Part shown: piece after piece, positions 32,501 to 45,029 of the stretch
Layout of the letters: each line of letters opens with the position of its first letter
Numbering within the stretch: position 1 is the first letter of the stretch
Assembly: GCA_958496175.1 (NCBI GenBank)
Contig: OY292278.1
Location: 20,584,001 to 20,648,000, forward strand
From: Sisyra terminalis
Lineage: Eukaryota > Arthropoda > Insecta > Neuroptera > Sisyridae
DNA: 64,000 nt
Direction of reading: 5' to 3'
Translations under genes and position numbers: made by a program
Notes under the pieces: generated by a model
What the model was told of the DNA's origin: nothing
What the model saw: only the letters and a program-made list of their open reading frames with translations
The model's database searches: none

Positions 32501-34028
32501 TGGACGTAAGAAGCTAGCTAGCTTTTTTCTGGGAACCAGTTTCAACCGTTCTTTTTTGTTTTATAATTAAAGTTCGTAAAATAATTTGCATCATTATATT
32601 TATAAAATACTAGTAGCTTTCCGTGAAATATTCAATGTCACCACTGATCCAACTGTCTTAGAGACAAAAATTTAGAATTGAATGAAATCTAAATGATAGT
32701 TAAAACAAATGACAACAATCAGTTAGTTCAAATTTTCAATACTTCTCGATTAACGCTACTTTAATAACCCTGGAGCCACTAAAGAGTTAAGGGGATATAG
32801 ACGACGATAAACAACAAAAACTGCTTTGAATTATCCACCACCATATCGAGAAAACTTATTAAAATAAACTCAACAAAGACTGTTAAAAATAAACATCATA
32901 GTATAAACTTATTTCTAAAAAGGATAAATGTATTAAATAAGGATTCACATAGTGTGAATTATGCAGACCTCCAAGAAAGCCATGAACAATATTAATGCCA
33001 TTACTATCATCCAACAATTTAACCATCTCAAATATTTTGTAAATATGACAAATATTATTGAAGTTAATTTAAAAAAATCCATTTAATTAGAAACATGCAT
33101 ACTTTTTTTAAAAAAAAATATTACTATTCATTACATAGCAGTTACCCGTAGTTATACGTTATATGCAGAGATCCAATACTACTTGATGATCACTGATGAG
33201 AATTACTTGGTAACCAAAATACATATCTGGGTAATAGATCATAAAAAAATTGTTTAAATTTTTATCCAAAATGCATGTTTTTTGTTCATGTTTGTAAACA
33301 ATATTTCATAATTTGGGCGCATCATATTTTAAATATTGTTTTTACAATATCTTGGCATTGTTGTTAATATTCTAAAGCTCGGAATTTAAGCTTTACCAAC
33401 CATTAAAAGGTATATAATTTTTACGATATTTTATTACATTTCGGTCAAAAAACTGATAATTGTTTTGTAATTTGTCAAGTACAGAACTTTCTTGAGATAG
33501 GTACGATATAGAAATGTTACATAGATGCTATATAGAAATTATATACGAATCAAAAAGATCATTCTAAAATTACCTATACTTACATAGAATGTGTGAAGCT
33601 AAATCAATTTTTATCAATGCATCTTATGGGCATTTTTATACTAAGCATGTCGTTTTTAATGTTCAATTTTCTGTAGTTCAAAGATAAATGGAAAAATAAA
33701 ATTTATGACTTTATATAGTTGTAATCTAACAGAAAATGTTTCTTAAATTCTCATTGTCAATCCTATGGAAAAAATTAATTTATTCGAGATTTCTCGAATT
33801 TTTCATTAACTTGAATTAATGTAATTAAATAAATCGATTTATTACAAATTAAACGAAGGATTAATTCAAGTTTTCAAATGTCAGTTAAGATATTTAAATT
33901 GATTTTAAGCTGATTAATTACGAGTACAAATAAAGCTCTGTGGTTTTCACACACGCGCATAAGTTGTTTATTTGATTGAATACAGGTTTTGTATAGAAAC
34001 AGTTGAATTGTGAGCTTAAAATTTTCCT

Positions 34029-34030
<2 letters not shown>
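29540..34030. other. Intergenic, no gene seen; C-rich tract and old repeats
   Basis: AT-rich overall. 30730-30960 is unusually C-rich for the window and includes CCCCCCCGCCCCCCGCCC at 30916-30933, a possible G-quadruplex on the minus strand. 32030-32400 has the look of a decayed dispersed repeat (AAAAGTTGTAGGGAATTTAA). 33150-33360 carries one end of the ATACGTATTTCG family, here ACTTGGTAACCAAAATACAT. No open frame is convincing. Confidence 0.45.

Positions 34031-34031
<1 letters not shown>

Positions 34032-34086
<55 letters not shown>
34032..34086. repeat. (TA)n microsatellite
   Basis: About 55 bases of uninterrupted TA dinucleotide. Confidence 0.95.
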
Positions 34087-34087
<1 letters not shown>

Positions 34088-34089
34088 TT

Positions 34090-37000
34090 TAAGTCATACT
34101 AATGTTAAAAATTAATAAATTCTTCTTTTAATCAACACCCAGATTTTCTTTTGGTGTAAAATTCTTTAAAAAATTTAATAATATTAAAAATGGTGACATT
34201 TTCCAGCCGGTCACGTAAAAACTTCTGTGGTTTATTTGCTTTTCAGAGTTCGTTTTTTATTTAAAGAATTGCAACCCTATTTCATATTCTTGTGTGTGCC
34301 ATATTTTCTTATAATTTTTCAGGCACTTAAATGACCATGAATCTTTCAAGACCATGACTCATTTGATTCAATCGTTACAAAATGAAAATTCCAGAGAAAT
34401 GTTAGAAATATTAAAATGTTTCCTTTGGGAATTTCAAGGTCTACAATGAACGAATAGGTCATGGATACATCTGAAAATCCACAACTTGCATAGCTGAAAA
34501 ATATTGTTGACAAGATCGACCACAACGTAAAATATTTCAGAGACAATGTGATCAGAGATAATCTTAGACTTGATCTAATTATTTCCATCGAGATTAGTAA
34601 AAATCACGTACACATACCACATGTGTTAAATACATTAACATTTTACAACCAAACAAAGGAGTTTTGAATAAATTAATCGAAAAATATGAGCCAGAAAACC
34701 GCCGTTTCCATAGGAAATGGGATTTAAAAAATTTGTTCCAATAATCGAATTTAAGATTTAATTATTGAAGTAGCATAATTGTGATCAAAAATTTATTGAA
34801 AATTTCTTGTGGTACATTTTATTTTTGAAAATGAAAGACCAGGGTGGTTGAGTTCAACCAGAATAATTATTTCGCAACGTTTCATAATACGTTTATTACT
34901 TATACAGACCAACTGATTCTTTTTTCTACTTCTTTGTTGTTTATATTTATCGTCATTTTATAACTGCCAAGGTTTTTAGTTACTCTAGGATTAATGAAAA
35001 ACCGTAAATTAAGAAATATTGAAAATTTTTAAGTAGCAACTTTGATTAATTGGTCACCAGTAGGCTTTTTTGTACTTAAGGCAATACGAATTGCGAGACG
35101 AAAACTAGTAATGATAAGGGTAAAGTAATGAACGCCTAAAGAAGTACAAAATAACGCAACAAAACGTCGCCGAAATAATCATTCTCTACACCCTGATCTT
35201 TTTTCCTCGAATATCAAACAAAGAGTTTGAATATTTTATGAATTGAATTGCTAAATTGTATTCAAAATATTTTGAAATGGACGTCATAGGATGAAACCTT
35301 ATAATACCTTATTATTTTTGGTTTTTCTATTTTTATACAGCAGAGTTTTCCAAACTTTAGACATACTTGCGCTTCTCACCCAATTATTGCAACCTTGAGT
35401 ATTCCTCTCCCAGAAAAAAATATCTATAAGAAAAATATATGGCCTTTTAAATATCCATAATAATTATAACATTATAGTAGCTTAAAATAGTATTTGATCC
35501 ATAAATTCCATAAGTAACAATTTTGTACAATGTCAAATATTCAGATTTTGTAAGGTAAAGGATGAAATCTTTTCTCACGTTTTGTAGAAAAGCAGAGCTC
35601 TGAATGAATGGATACTTAAGATACTATAAGGATAACAAATCCTAGAACTGAAATAGCCGAAAAATCCTAATACCCAGTTGCTGAGGTTCGCCCAGCTACT
35701 CAGCTTCAACTAAGTGAAATAGGGCCCAAGAAATACAAGAAACCCTGAGGCAGAAGGGTTGAGGTACAATTATCTTCACCCTGGAAAGCCCAATTAAAAA
35801 AAACTATTTTGTATTTACTTGTATTTGCAAATTCAAGCTTATGAGCACCTGAAAGTCATGAAACCTTATCTTAAGTATATTTTTAGAGTTTTAGCCCTAT
35901 AATCATATTAATTCAAGTTCAACTGAACTCTTTAATTGATCCAAACTAATAAGTTATAAATTATATTATTAGGCAATAATTTACTACAGCAAAAACGATC
36001 TCAAGTTCTTTGCAGGCTGAAAGCCAAATTAATATAAGTGCACATAAGTATTTTCTGTTAAATAATGAATTTGAACTTAAGATACTAAAGCTCTCAGGTC
36101 CTGAACTATGTGCTTTAAAATCAAAACAAAAACTTATCAATTAAGATTTATATTACTACCCCAAATTTTTTATAACAGAATATTACTACTTACGATTATA
36201 CTCCAGAAGTCCCAATATATATTTTGTCTTAATGACACAAAAGTCCCAATTTTTCTTTACCGCAATAGCAATATAATTCGCTAGGGTTTCCTCGCAGGTG
36301 TATATCCATATACGGTTGTAGATGAAAATGGAGGTAAATTGGAATTTGACCGTTTCAAATTTTCGATTTCGGACTTTTATTTCTCCACCATTTGCAATCA
36401 ATAATTATTATTGACAAAAATTTATTTAAATATACAATTTTTAAGACATTTTAAGGTGTAATATAATATTTATATAATAAAATGTTATATAGTAATCAAT
36501 CTTGGACTCCAATTTGTATTTGCTAAATGTCTGATGTAATCATTTTAAGGTATATTTTTTTGTAATTTTATAATTTTTTTTAACAATTTGGTTTTAATAA
36601 TGATTGAAATTGTACATTTTTTAAAATTGTTACACATACGTTGCCTGATGAAGTCGAAATTACACTGATGAAACGTTGAAAATTGAAACAAATAAAAGAA
36701 AACTTTGTTAAATTTTGTCTACGACATCCTGAATTATTTTTTAGTATTTTAATAGTATAATTATACTAGTATTATTAATAGTATATTATTATTAGTATAT
36801 TATTAATAGTATAATTAGTATATTAATTTAGACCTAAACAATGGAGAATAATATTTATGTATAAAGCTTGATTACGATCCGATATTGCGACCTTTATTGG
36901 AATATTTTTGAATAATTTTGGCCACATTACGATGAACATTTTCGTTTTCATTTCGAGTGATGAGGATTTCTTTTGATTTGATTTAATATGAGATTAATAT

Positions 37001-37340
37001 TGCATCTAATGACGCAAAGAAGGCAAAAAAGAGATAATGAGGTTTTATTTTAGATAGAATACTGAAATTTGTATAATTTTATATGTAATTTATGTAAATA
37101 CTAGTAAGTTAAGATTTCTTTTTGTAATAGAATATGGATCATTAAGTTGATGACAAATAAACTCATGTGTTATATTTCTAACTGATTATAAATCAATGGA
37201 CCATTTATTATTTCATTATCATCTCTCTCTTCCACCAACTAAAAAATCAGATAAATATCATCGCCCATTAATTTTATCTCCCGACTTAAGTATTTAATTA
37301 TTGTGAGGTCCATCGATTGGCCTCATTGTGGTTCTCTCAT
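34090..37340. other. Intergenic upstream of LOXL2: no gene seen
   Basis: AT-rich. 35052-35075 (TTGGTCACCAGTAGGCTTTT) matches the beginning of the hAT-like element at 41050. 36640-36690 (CCTGATGAAGTCGAAATTAC, then ATGAAACGTTGAAAATTGAA) matches a motif common in dispersed insect repeats. 36750-36830 is a TATTA/TAGTA-rich low-complexity tract. Confidence 0.45.
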
Positions 37341-37345
37341 TCCGC

Positions 37346-37369
37346 TCAGTTCGGTCATAAAATCTCGTT
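37346..37369 (+). promoter_or_regulatory. Possible LOXL2 initiator
   Basis: TCAGT at 37346-37350 fits the arthropod initiator and lies only 20 bases before the start codon. A short 5' UTR is possible, or the match may be chance. No TATA box is clear. Confidence 0.25.
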
Positions 37370-37583
37370 ATGACATTAGACCTATCGCGATTGTCAAGGA
37401 TTGTGTGGGTATCAGTAACGATTTTGATTTTCCACGGAGAAATTTTCCAAACAGTGCACTCTCGAATTGATAATCGCGATCAGGGACGACGTGCTCACCG
37501 AGCAAATCTAGTGCATAATTTGAAAAAGTTAAAGAAATTAGAAGGTGCTATTAAATTGGTTGGTGGAAGATCTCCGAATGAAG
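37370..37583 (+). CDS. LOXL2: LOXL2 exon 1 (signal peptide and start of SRCR 1)
   Basis: Residues 1-72. After the hydrophobic signal the segment is strongly basic (RDQGRRAHR, KKLKKLEG), then enters SRCR 1 at IKLVGGRSPNEG. The donor is gtatga at 37584. The short following intron (65 bases) ends ggtag. Confidence 0.9.
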
Positions 37584-40500
37584 GTATGAAAGCAAAGATA
37601 TCTTAAGAGAAAAGTGAAGAATGCTAATGCGGGATCATTTTTTGGTAGGGAATGTTGAAATCCTTCATAGTGGACAATGGGGTGCGATCTGCGATGATGA
37701 ATGGGATAAAATGGAAGCGAAAGTAATTTGTCGTCAGCTGGGATATTTAAATGGTGCCAAGCATACCCATAGTGCTACCTTTGGTCTGGCAAAAAGTATG
37801 TAAATTTATGTACAAGGTATATTTTTAGAGCTTCTTATAATCTCAGATAATTCTTTTTAAACCTTAGATCAATGTTAAAAGATATTGTGCTAAGTAAATT
37901 CATAAGTAGCATAAGAAACTGGGAAACTTGATTTTCTTTAAAGAAGTTTCTTAATACACTTGTCCACTTTTCTCGGGATACACATAACCGATTTTGAACA
38001 ATATTTACTTAATTTAGTTAATTTTTGGTTTTCACAAGCACAAAACATCCAAAAATATAAATTGTTTGAAATTCAGCGACGAAAGGTAGAAAATAATTGG
38101 AAACTTTTTTCTACTTTTTCCAACTTTATTTTTCTCGTTCCTTAGCATAACGCGGTAAATGTCAAGAGGACCATGACTCCGGGTGGTACATGAAAATAGG
38201 GTGGCATATTGATATTGATAATTTCATAAAAAAATGACTTTGAGAAAAACACATATATATTCCATTATTACATAATTAAAAAGGATATTTTTTATGTTTT
38301 TATCAATTTTCTTGATTAATAATGAAAATAAGGGGCGGCGAATTTCTGATCGGTCTACGGCGGCGAAAATATACAATATTCCATATTCTCGTTTCTTCTA
38401 TCAACCAAGTCTCCTAACTTGCATTTCTTGGAAAGTTTTTAATATTTTTAATTTAAAGTAGCACACAATATTTTAACAATCTATCTACATTTGGTTCCAG
38501 TGGTTCCCAAGTAAAGTGGACATCTAATTGGGTCTTGCTTTGTTAACGCTTTGTGGTATCTTTTATAAAATAAGAAAAAGACAATTCATATAGTACTTGT
38601 TTATTAATACGGTAATCCCCCGTTTTTACGGACAAGATGCGTTCCTCATAAACTATTCGTAAATCAAAAATTTGTTTAGCGAAACCGCTATTACTATGAG
38701 ATCCTATTGGAAAGTGGAATAGCCGTAAAAGAACCTAATTTCACTATAGATTCCCACTAAATACAGAGCATAAATAAATTAACACTTTACTATACCGCAT
38801 AACATCAGATACTAATTCGTAAGAATGTTTGATAACTGTTTTGGGATTCCCCGTATAACAAAACCAAGCATAAACTTCTTTTATGTGCTAATTTTTTTTT
38901 ATTATTTTATTTTTGGGATTCCTCACAAAAAATGTAAGCAAAACAGAAAATAATATACATATATTGTCCGTAATTGTGAATATTTCACCCGTATACCGAA
39001 ATTTTAATACTTAATTAACCATGTCCGTAATATCGAATTTATGTAAAGCGAGGGTCAGTAAAGCAAGGGATTACTGTGTATATTTGAGATTTTATAATAG
39101 CATAGATGAATTCAAAACCTTTTTTTTACCAGAAAACTAAACTACTATCGTAAACTGTAATGTATAGCAATAGTTTCCCATATTTTTTAATTTTTATGTT
39201 TCAAGGGCGGTTTTGGATGGACAACGTTTATTGTGATGGAACTGAGGATGAAATTGTCCAGTGTCGTTTTGATGGATGGGGAAACAGCGATTGTACTCCC
39301 GAAGAAGCAGCCGGAGTAATTTGCGAGACATCTGATGAACTTGTTAAAGAAAAACCCAAATTGATGGAAAAGAAAGCAAAAATTTTGATTCCAAAAAACA
39401 GCAAAATTCGTTTAGTTGGAGGACGAGTACCCAGTGAAGGTCGCGTTGAAATCCGGCCTCCCAATGATAAATGGCAAGTTATTTGTGGAGATGGATGGTC
39501 ACTTCTCGAGGCCATGACCGTGTGTAAGCAACTTGGACTCGGTTTCGCCAATGATGCCTCGCAAACCAACTACTTTGGCGGCAATGCCAACAAGAGTCGA
39601 ATTTCTGGAGTGAAATGCACCGGAAGTGAAAATTCCTTAAGTGAGTGCTATTTTGATGCGACACCGTTTTGTCCGGGTGATGGGACTGTTGTTGCTTCTG
39701 TGTCTTGTGTAACCAAAATGGCGGATTTGGTTATGGACTACAATGAGTTGATGCAAACAGCGCATTTGGAAGATCGACAAATGTTTTTCTTACAATGTGC
39801 CATGGAAGAAAATTGCTTGGCCTCGCATGCTTACAAAATTCAACAAGAATCGGATAGCTGGCATTTGGAAACGCGTAGACTTCTCAGATTTACCGCCCGG
39901 ATTTTAAATGCCGGAACGGCAGATTTTCGTCCGATTATTCCGAAACATCTTTGGGAGTGGCATATGTGTCATATGTAAGTATTTCCTTAAAAGTATATCT
40001 TATACTTGCCCTATGGTGGTACAAGTTTGGGATCAGCTTTTTACAATAAAATAATCATTATTTATTAAAAAAAAAAACATTTTTTACAATATACAGTGCT
40101 TAGTGCTTTACGAAAACGAAGATATTAATGGCTTAAAAATTATTTTCTTATTGAAATTCTGTTTAAAATTTTAATTTTTGCTAGAGTTGGAACAATAGAT
40201 TGAAACAAATGTTTTCAAAAGTGTTCACTTTTTCATGTATATCAGAAAAAATATTTATCGTAATACCTTCAGGTAACAATTTCTAAGTAACCCCAAAAAA
40301 TATACTAATTACCAATTATCAAACAAATATTTTCTATGTAGGATCTGACCGAAACTAAATTTTTCGGCCGAAACGACCGAAAACCAAACCAAAACCAATT
40401 GAAACCCACATGGCCATCTATAAAAAACATAGTTACCTTTTTTGGTTCATAATTTGAAATATACTTTCAATCGTTGTTTCTAATGGAGTAGCAAGTTCTC

Positions 40501-42119
40501 TTTTAAAGTGACTGCTGAAACAATAGATTTTCCAGGTGGCTTTTCCGAAAATTTAACTTCCTATTTTGAAGGAGGAATTTTTTTATTTTTATTCTAAGTA
40601 TTATCTTCCATAACTTGCCACTTTTAATTATTGCAATTTTTGTCAATATTCCCCAGCTATTTTCTACAAATCTATAGAAGTGAAGTTTCCGTTTGATATA
40701 GGTATACTATGTCAGGATTAGGTTTTTATTTAATCCAAAATATACTTTTCATAAATATATATTCCTCTCCATAGAACAATAAAAAATTTGTTACAAACAG
40801 ATTTGTAAATGCAGCATATTGTGAAAATTCCACAAAATTTATAAAATCTACACACTATTACATTGAATTTATTTTTGGATGATTTTTTTTCCAGTAATTG
40901 AAAGAATTAATTTTTGTATGCTAGTGGAGGAATGATCAACTCAAAAAATCTTACTACTAACGATTTTATTTTAATAACTGTAATTTAAATAATATTTAAT
41001 TCAAATTTAGTATTATTATTATATTCATTGAAAATTAAAAACATCTAGTCAGTGGCGAATTTACAAATTTGTCACCAGTAGGCTTTTCAGCTTTTACCGC
41101 CCCTATTGACCTCTGAAATTCAATATTCTATTCGCAACAATATTAATGACATTTATTCTATTAATGGAATCGCAATTTGTGCTCTATCACCGTTATATCA
41201 TCAACTTTTCCTGTATTTTGCATAATTATGAACAAATCGTTGTGCCAATTTTTAAATCATTTTTATAACCCACTATTTCGTGAAGATTACGCGAAAAATA
41301 GTTTTTGGATTTACTTTTGAGCTAAAAGAAGTTAAATCATGTATTCATTTTTTATAATTATTTCTGTAAGGCAAAAATCATTTTATAGGCCAAATTTGCC
41401 TAACCTACTCAGCAAGCTAATAAATTCGGCACTGCCTCTAGATAGATAAATTACGTAGGAAGGGCAGTTTTAAAAATAATTCCGACATCTTCAGGTGCTT
41501 CTTATAATTGAATCCAAACAATCACTCTTCGGTAGAAAGCCATTAATCCTTTAGCGTTTTTTATTACAAAAATGAAGAATATAAATTTTGTTACTTTTAG
41601 TTACATAATTTTGTACTAAATTTTAAGATAGTGGATACAAATCGTAGTGTTTGTTACAATTAATGCAATTTTTTTGATTTGACGGGTGGTAACTTTCCAG
41701 TTTGGTTTTAATCTTATTTACTTTTCTTTTATTTTTTTTTTAGGCACTATCATAGTATGGAAGTGTTTGCCACGTTTGATATATTCAATTCAACCGGGGC
41801 TCGTGTGGCGGAAGGACATAAGGCGTCCTTTTGTCTAGAGGATAACCAGTGCTTACCAGGCGTGAAACCGCGATTTGCCTGTGCCAATTACGGGGACCAA
41901 GGAATATCCGTGAACTGTACCGATATTTACAAATACACGGTCGATTGCCAATGGGTCGACATTTCCGAACTAGATCCAGGCGTTTACACCCTCAAAGTAT
42001 CTGTCAACCCCGAATACAAAATTCCTGAAATGACATTCGAAAACAACGCCGCTGTTTGCACATTTTTGTACCAAGAAACCGGAGGAAGAGTCTACAATTG
42101 TACCAATACAAGACCATAA
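37370..42119 (+). CDS. LOXL2: Lysyl oxidase-like 2 (two SRCR domains + LOX catalytic domain)
   Basis: A secreted copper amine oxidase that deaminates peptidyl lysine in collagen-like matrix proteins. Exons 37370-37583, 37649-37795, 39206-39974 and 41744-42119 join in frame to 501 residues. Residues 11-21 form a hydrophobic signal-peptide core (IVWVSVTILIF), and a basic segment (40-58) follows. SRCR domain 1 spans 61-161 and SRCR domain 2 spans 188-289. The LOX domain (290-501) has the copper site WEWHMCHMHYH (370-380) and the LTQ cofactor residues Lys403 (GHKASFCLED) and Tyr439 (DIY), with the 36-residue spacing I recall for human LOXL2. Vertebrate LOXL2-4 have four SRCR domains; two is what I recall for the Drosophila Loxl2 protein. 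All active-site residues are present, so the enzyme should be functional. Confidence 0.95.
37649..37795 (+). CDS. LOXL2: LOXL2 exon 2 (SRCR 1)
   Basis: Residues 72-121: GNVEILHSGQWGAICDDEWD and AKVICRQLGY are signature SRCR words. The donor gtatgt is at 37796. The Arg codon is split 1+2 with exon 3. Confidence 0.93.
38150..38380 (+). mobile_element. hAT-like MITE, GTAGCGTG family, copy D, in LOXL2 intron 2
   Basis: Shares GGGTGGCATATTGATATTGATA, GACTTTGAGAAAAACAC, and AAAATAAGGGGCGGCGAATT followed by TCTGATCGG with copies A-C. Both termini are degraded (left GCATAACGCGG, right GGCGGCGAAAATATAC). Confidence 0.6.
38610..39076. mobile_element. pogo/Tigger-like MITE in LOXL2 intron 2
   Basis: The left end CGGTAATCCCCCGTTTTTAC and right end GCAAGGGATTACTG form terminal inverted repeats around ACGGTAATCCC. 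The CAGTAATCCCTYGC pattern resembles pogo/Tigger ends of the Tc1/mariner superfamily. TA precedes the left end; the right flank reads TG, so the expected TA duplication is imperfect. There is no transposase frame. Confidence 0.6.
39206..39974 (+). CDS. LOXL2: LOXL2 exon 3 (end of SRCR 1, SRCR 2, most of the LOX domain)
   Basis: Residues 121-377. FWMDNVYCDGTEDEIVQC and GVICE close SRCR 1. A Lys-rich linker (162-187) leads to SRCR 2 (IRLVGGRVPSEG ... SLSECYF ... SVSCV). The LOX domain opens at DLVMDYNELMQ and runs to the copper motif WEWHMCHM, split by the intron. The acceptor is ttcaag and the donor gtaagt at 39975. Confidence 0.96.
39976..41049. other. LOXL2 intron 3, first part: nothing recognised
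   Basis: AT-rich intron. A word, TTTTTCGGCCGAAACGACCG, near 40361 is locally palindromic (CGGCCG). No coding content was seen. Confidence 0.5.
41050..41434. mobile_element. hAT-like MITE in LOXL2 intron 3
   Basis: The left end CAGTGGCGAATTTACAAATT and right end GCTAATAAATTCGGCACTG are inverted copies of CAGTGSCGAATTTA. They are flanked by CATCTAGT (41042-41049) and CCTCTAGA (41435-41442), which agree at six of eight positions, as expected for an old 8-bp hAT duplication. 385 bp, non-coding. Confidence 0.65.
41744..42119 (+). CDS. LOXL2: LOXL2 exon 4 (end of the LOX domain)
   Basis: Residues 377-501. It continues the copper site (HYHSMEVFATFDIF), carries LTQ Lys403 and Tyr439 and the conserved DCQWVDISELDPG block, and ends at TAA 42117-42119. 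The acceptor follows a long T run. Confidence 0.96.
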
Positions 42120-42125
42120 AATAAA
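42120..42125 (+). terminator. LOXL2 polyadenylation signal candidate
   Basis: AATAAA starts directly after the stop codon. Further AATAAA copies lie near 42340-42370, which would give a more usual 3' UTR of about 250 bases. The sequence cannot decide which is used. Confidence 0.35.
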
Positions 42126-42379
42126 TTACATTTAATATTTTAAAACGGTGAAGAAATATTATTCTTAATAAGTTATTTTTTCCATTGCAGTGTTCCACAT
42201 AATAAATTTCATCCCCATTTTTATTAAAATTTTCAATCGATACGTATCTTTTGTTTAATATTTTATGACAGGTCTTGGAGAATTAAATGAGAAATGATTG
42301 ACATTTCTGGAGATTATGGTAATGGATTTTAAGGGAAAAAATAAATAAATTGTACCGCTCAAAATAAAAGATTCCTTTA

Positions 42380-43500
42380 GTAATATGGTGGGACTTAATT
42401 ATAAATACCGTTTTTATTATCCAAGAGATAAAATTTCAGAAATATGAAATGTAATCAAAAGTTTTTTAATTTTATGTAAAGCTTACAACTTTCCCGTACA
42501 AATAAGAAAAGGCTTGTTTTTTTTTTTTGTAGACGTAGTTACAGTATGAGCAACACGTGTACTCTATAGGCCACGTGCTATTTTCAAATGTTCTTCCATT
42601 ATAGATCTAGAACTAGACTGGAATTCGTAAGGAGTTTAGGGAAGACAAAGGGTCGGCTCTCTATAATTAACTTAGCGACGAAATTAAGTTTGTTGAAATG
42701 AGTTGAATCATAGTTTGAGCTTACAGCTTTGATATACCTGAATTCTACATACAACGACACTAATTTCACGTTCTTCAACACATCCAGAAAGGTGGATCTG
42801 GATAAATAGAAGGATTATGTAAATTTGCTAACAGTGTAAACAAACAATTTTGTTACAATCTCAACCCTTATCATTAACAATGTGTGGAAATTCAGAATAA
42901 GAATTGAAGAACTCGTTTTAATTTTGATGAGATAACGGGTGATAACATTGTTTTTGTTATGTCCTTTATATACCCACAATGCTTTAATTATAAAGGCCGA
43001 GAAATATGTGTAACTATATAATCCTTTAAAATTATAATAATTTGTCAAAGATAAGGAGCATATTAAAAATAATTGTTAAGTTGACTGCCAAGGCACTCAA
43101 CAAGGATAGAGGATTTTTTTAAACCTCAAATAATTAGCTAACATTTTTATTTAAAAAAAATATTGATATCAAGAAAAATTGATAATTTTTCCAAAGTTAT
43201 CTTATCGAAAGAAAATTAGAGTTTTTTGCTAACGAGATAAAATATCAAATAAACAATATGGCGTCAAATCTCATAATGATAAATGCCAGTTCCTACTTTA
43301 AATTATTGAAAGTATAACCTCTGAGATGGATGTAACCAAAAAAAAAAAAAAAAAAAAACGATGGACTTATAAAAAATAAGGAGCTAAAAACAATAAAGAA
43401 AATATATTGTTAAAAAAGTTTTTCATATAGATTAGTTAAAGTTTAAGTTGCAAGTTTGATACAATGGATGATTTGCAATGATCGAATTCGATATTTATTA
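42380..43500. other. Intergenic, no gene seen
   Basis: AT-rich, with a poly-A run at about 43339-43358. No supported feature. Confidence 0.5.
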
Positions 43501-43506
43501 AATATT

Positions 43507-45026
43507 GGGGTATTTCACGTGAGGCGGACAGCGAAAAAAAGTGATGTTCTGAAATTTGTTCATATTTGGCATAATTGTACTTTTAGTAAGTATAAATATG
43601 GATACAAAATTTTTTTTTTCGAATGATGATTAAGAATATATTTTGAACAAATATGCTGTGAAAGGGGTACGATCACTTGGAAAATTGAGGGGAAATGAAA
43701 GTTTAGGTTTAACATGGGGTTTATGAAGCACGTTCACTCTAGTCATTTAACCTCTTTGGCTAGCAGACGATTTTATTACTTATCACGAAATTTATTTTAA
43801 ACTACTGTTTCCTACTAAAATTTTTTTCAATAAGTACTATTTTAATTTGAATAATAATTAAAATCAATAATGAAACCAATTTGGACCTATGGAGTGGAAC
43901 TTTGGGGCACAGCATCCAACTCAAACGTGGAAATAATTCAAAGATTCCAGTCCTAGGTTCTGCGGACAATAATTGGTGCACCATGGTACATAAATAATGT
44001 AAGAATCCACGACGACCTACAGGTGGAACATGTAAAAGAAGTGATCACTCAGAGAGTGCGGGCCTATCAAGCTAGATTCAATGATCACCCAAACCACTTC
44101 GCCTTGAATCTACTGGATAACAGTGGGGATGTAAAGCGTCCCAAAAGAGTGGCCATACTCGACCTGACAGATCGATTTAAGTAATATGCACCCTGACTGA
44201 GATGACCCTTACTACTATTTGTTATTATTTGTTACTGTCACTTTATTTAAGATTACTATTAATACTATTATAATACTAGAATACTATTACTATTAAGCTA
44301 CTATAGTTTTATAATTTTTAATGTTAATTGTGTCAATGGACACAACTAACGCACGAGTGTTGAAAGTGTGACACATTGCAATTATTGCCAAGAGGCAGAT
44401 GGTGCAAATAGACAAAAATAAAAAAAAAATTACCCAATAACATTATTAGAGCTTTAAATATGCTTAAGTAGGATAGTAAATATAATTATTGCAGCGTTTT
44501 AGTGTTATATCGGGTAAACCAATTGACTTAAGGAAGCTAGGGTACAACGCCCAGTACGACACATATGTACTTTAATTCATCTATCTCCTAAAATATAGCA
44601 GATCCCATTATGAAACTTCTGGTGTATTATAAATGTACTTTAGGCTATATTTTGAAATAAAAAAATCAAAAATCAAAATGGTCGAAGTTAGGTACTAAAA
44701 TTCTGATTTGAAAAGTTTACTTCCGGGTTTGAATATAAAAAAAAATGTCCAGTTTTATTTTTTATTTAGAAAGAACAATTAATTTCCTATTTAAACCACC
44801 ATATTTAATATTTTTAAAAAAAATTAAATCGAATTTTTTTTTTCAAAAAATATGAATTTCTAAGACGACAATTCTTTAGAAGCGTATAACTTGACAAATA
44901 ATCACCACTCGAAAAAAATATTTTGTATCCTCATTCATACTTACTAGAAGTACAATTATGCCAAATATGAACAAATTTCAGAGTATCACTTTTTTTTCAC
45001 AGTCCGCTTCACGTGAAATGCCCCTA
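43507..45026. mobile_element. Inverted-repeat transposon (about 115-bp arms) with a nested LINE piece
   Basis: The left arm (about 43507-43625: GGGGTATTTCACGTGAGGCG, ..., TTGTTCATATTTGGCATAAT) is repeated in reverse complement at about 44910-45026 (GGGGCATTTCACGTGAAGCG on the minus strand) with few mismatches. A jockey-like LINE 3' end (43870-44430) lies inside. The rest of the interior has no transposase frame. Superfamily undetermined. Confidence 0.75.
43870..44430 (+). mobile_element. jockey-type LINE, 5'-truncated 3' end
   Basis: 43870-44184 encodes 104 residues of the reverse-transcriptase C-terminus: MKPIWTYGVELWGTASNSNV, then EIIQRFQS, a TAG stop at 43954, and VLRTIIGAPWYINN. The KPIW.YG..LWG.A..SN....QRFQ and R.I..APWY words are diagnostic of the jockey clade. 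After the final TAA (44182) there is a 3' UTR-like region ending in an A-rich tail near 44415-44430. A 5' truncation with an A-rich tail is the normal outcome of LINE insertion. Confidence 0.85.
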
Positions 45027-45029
45027 TTT

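Noticed and set aside
39228..39569. Minus-strand open frame of 113 codons
   Set aside because: Antisense shadow of LOXL2 exon 3; the sense frame carries the SRCR motifs and splice sites.
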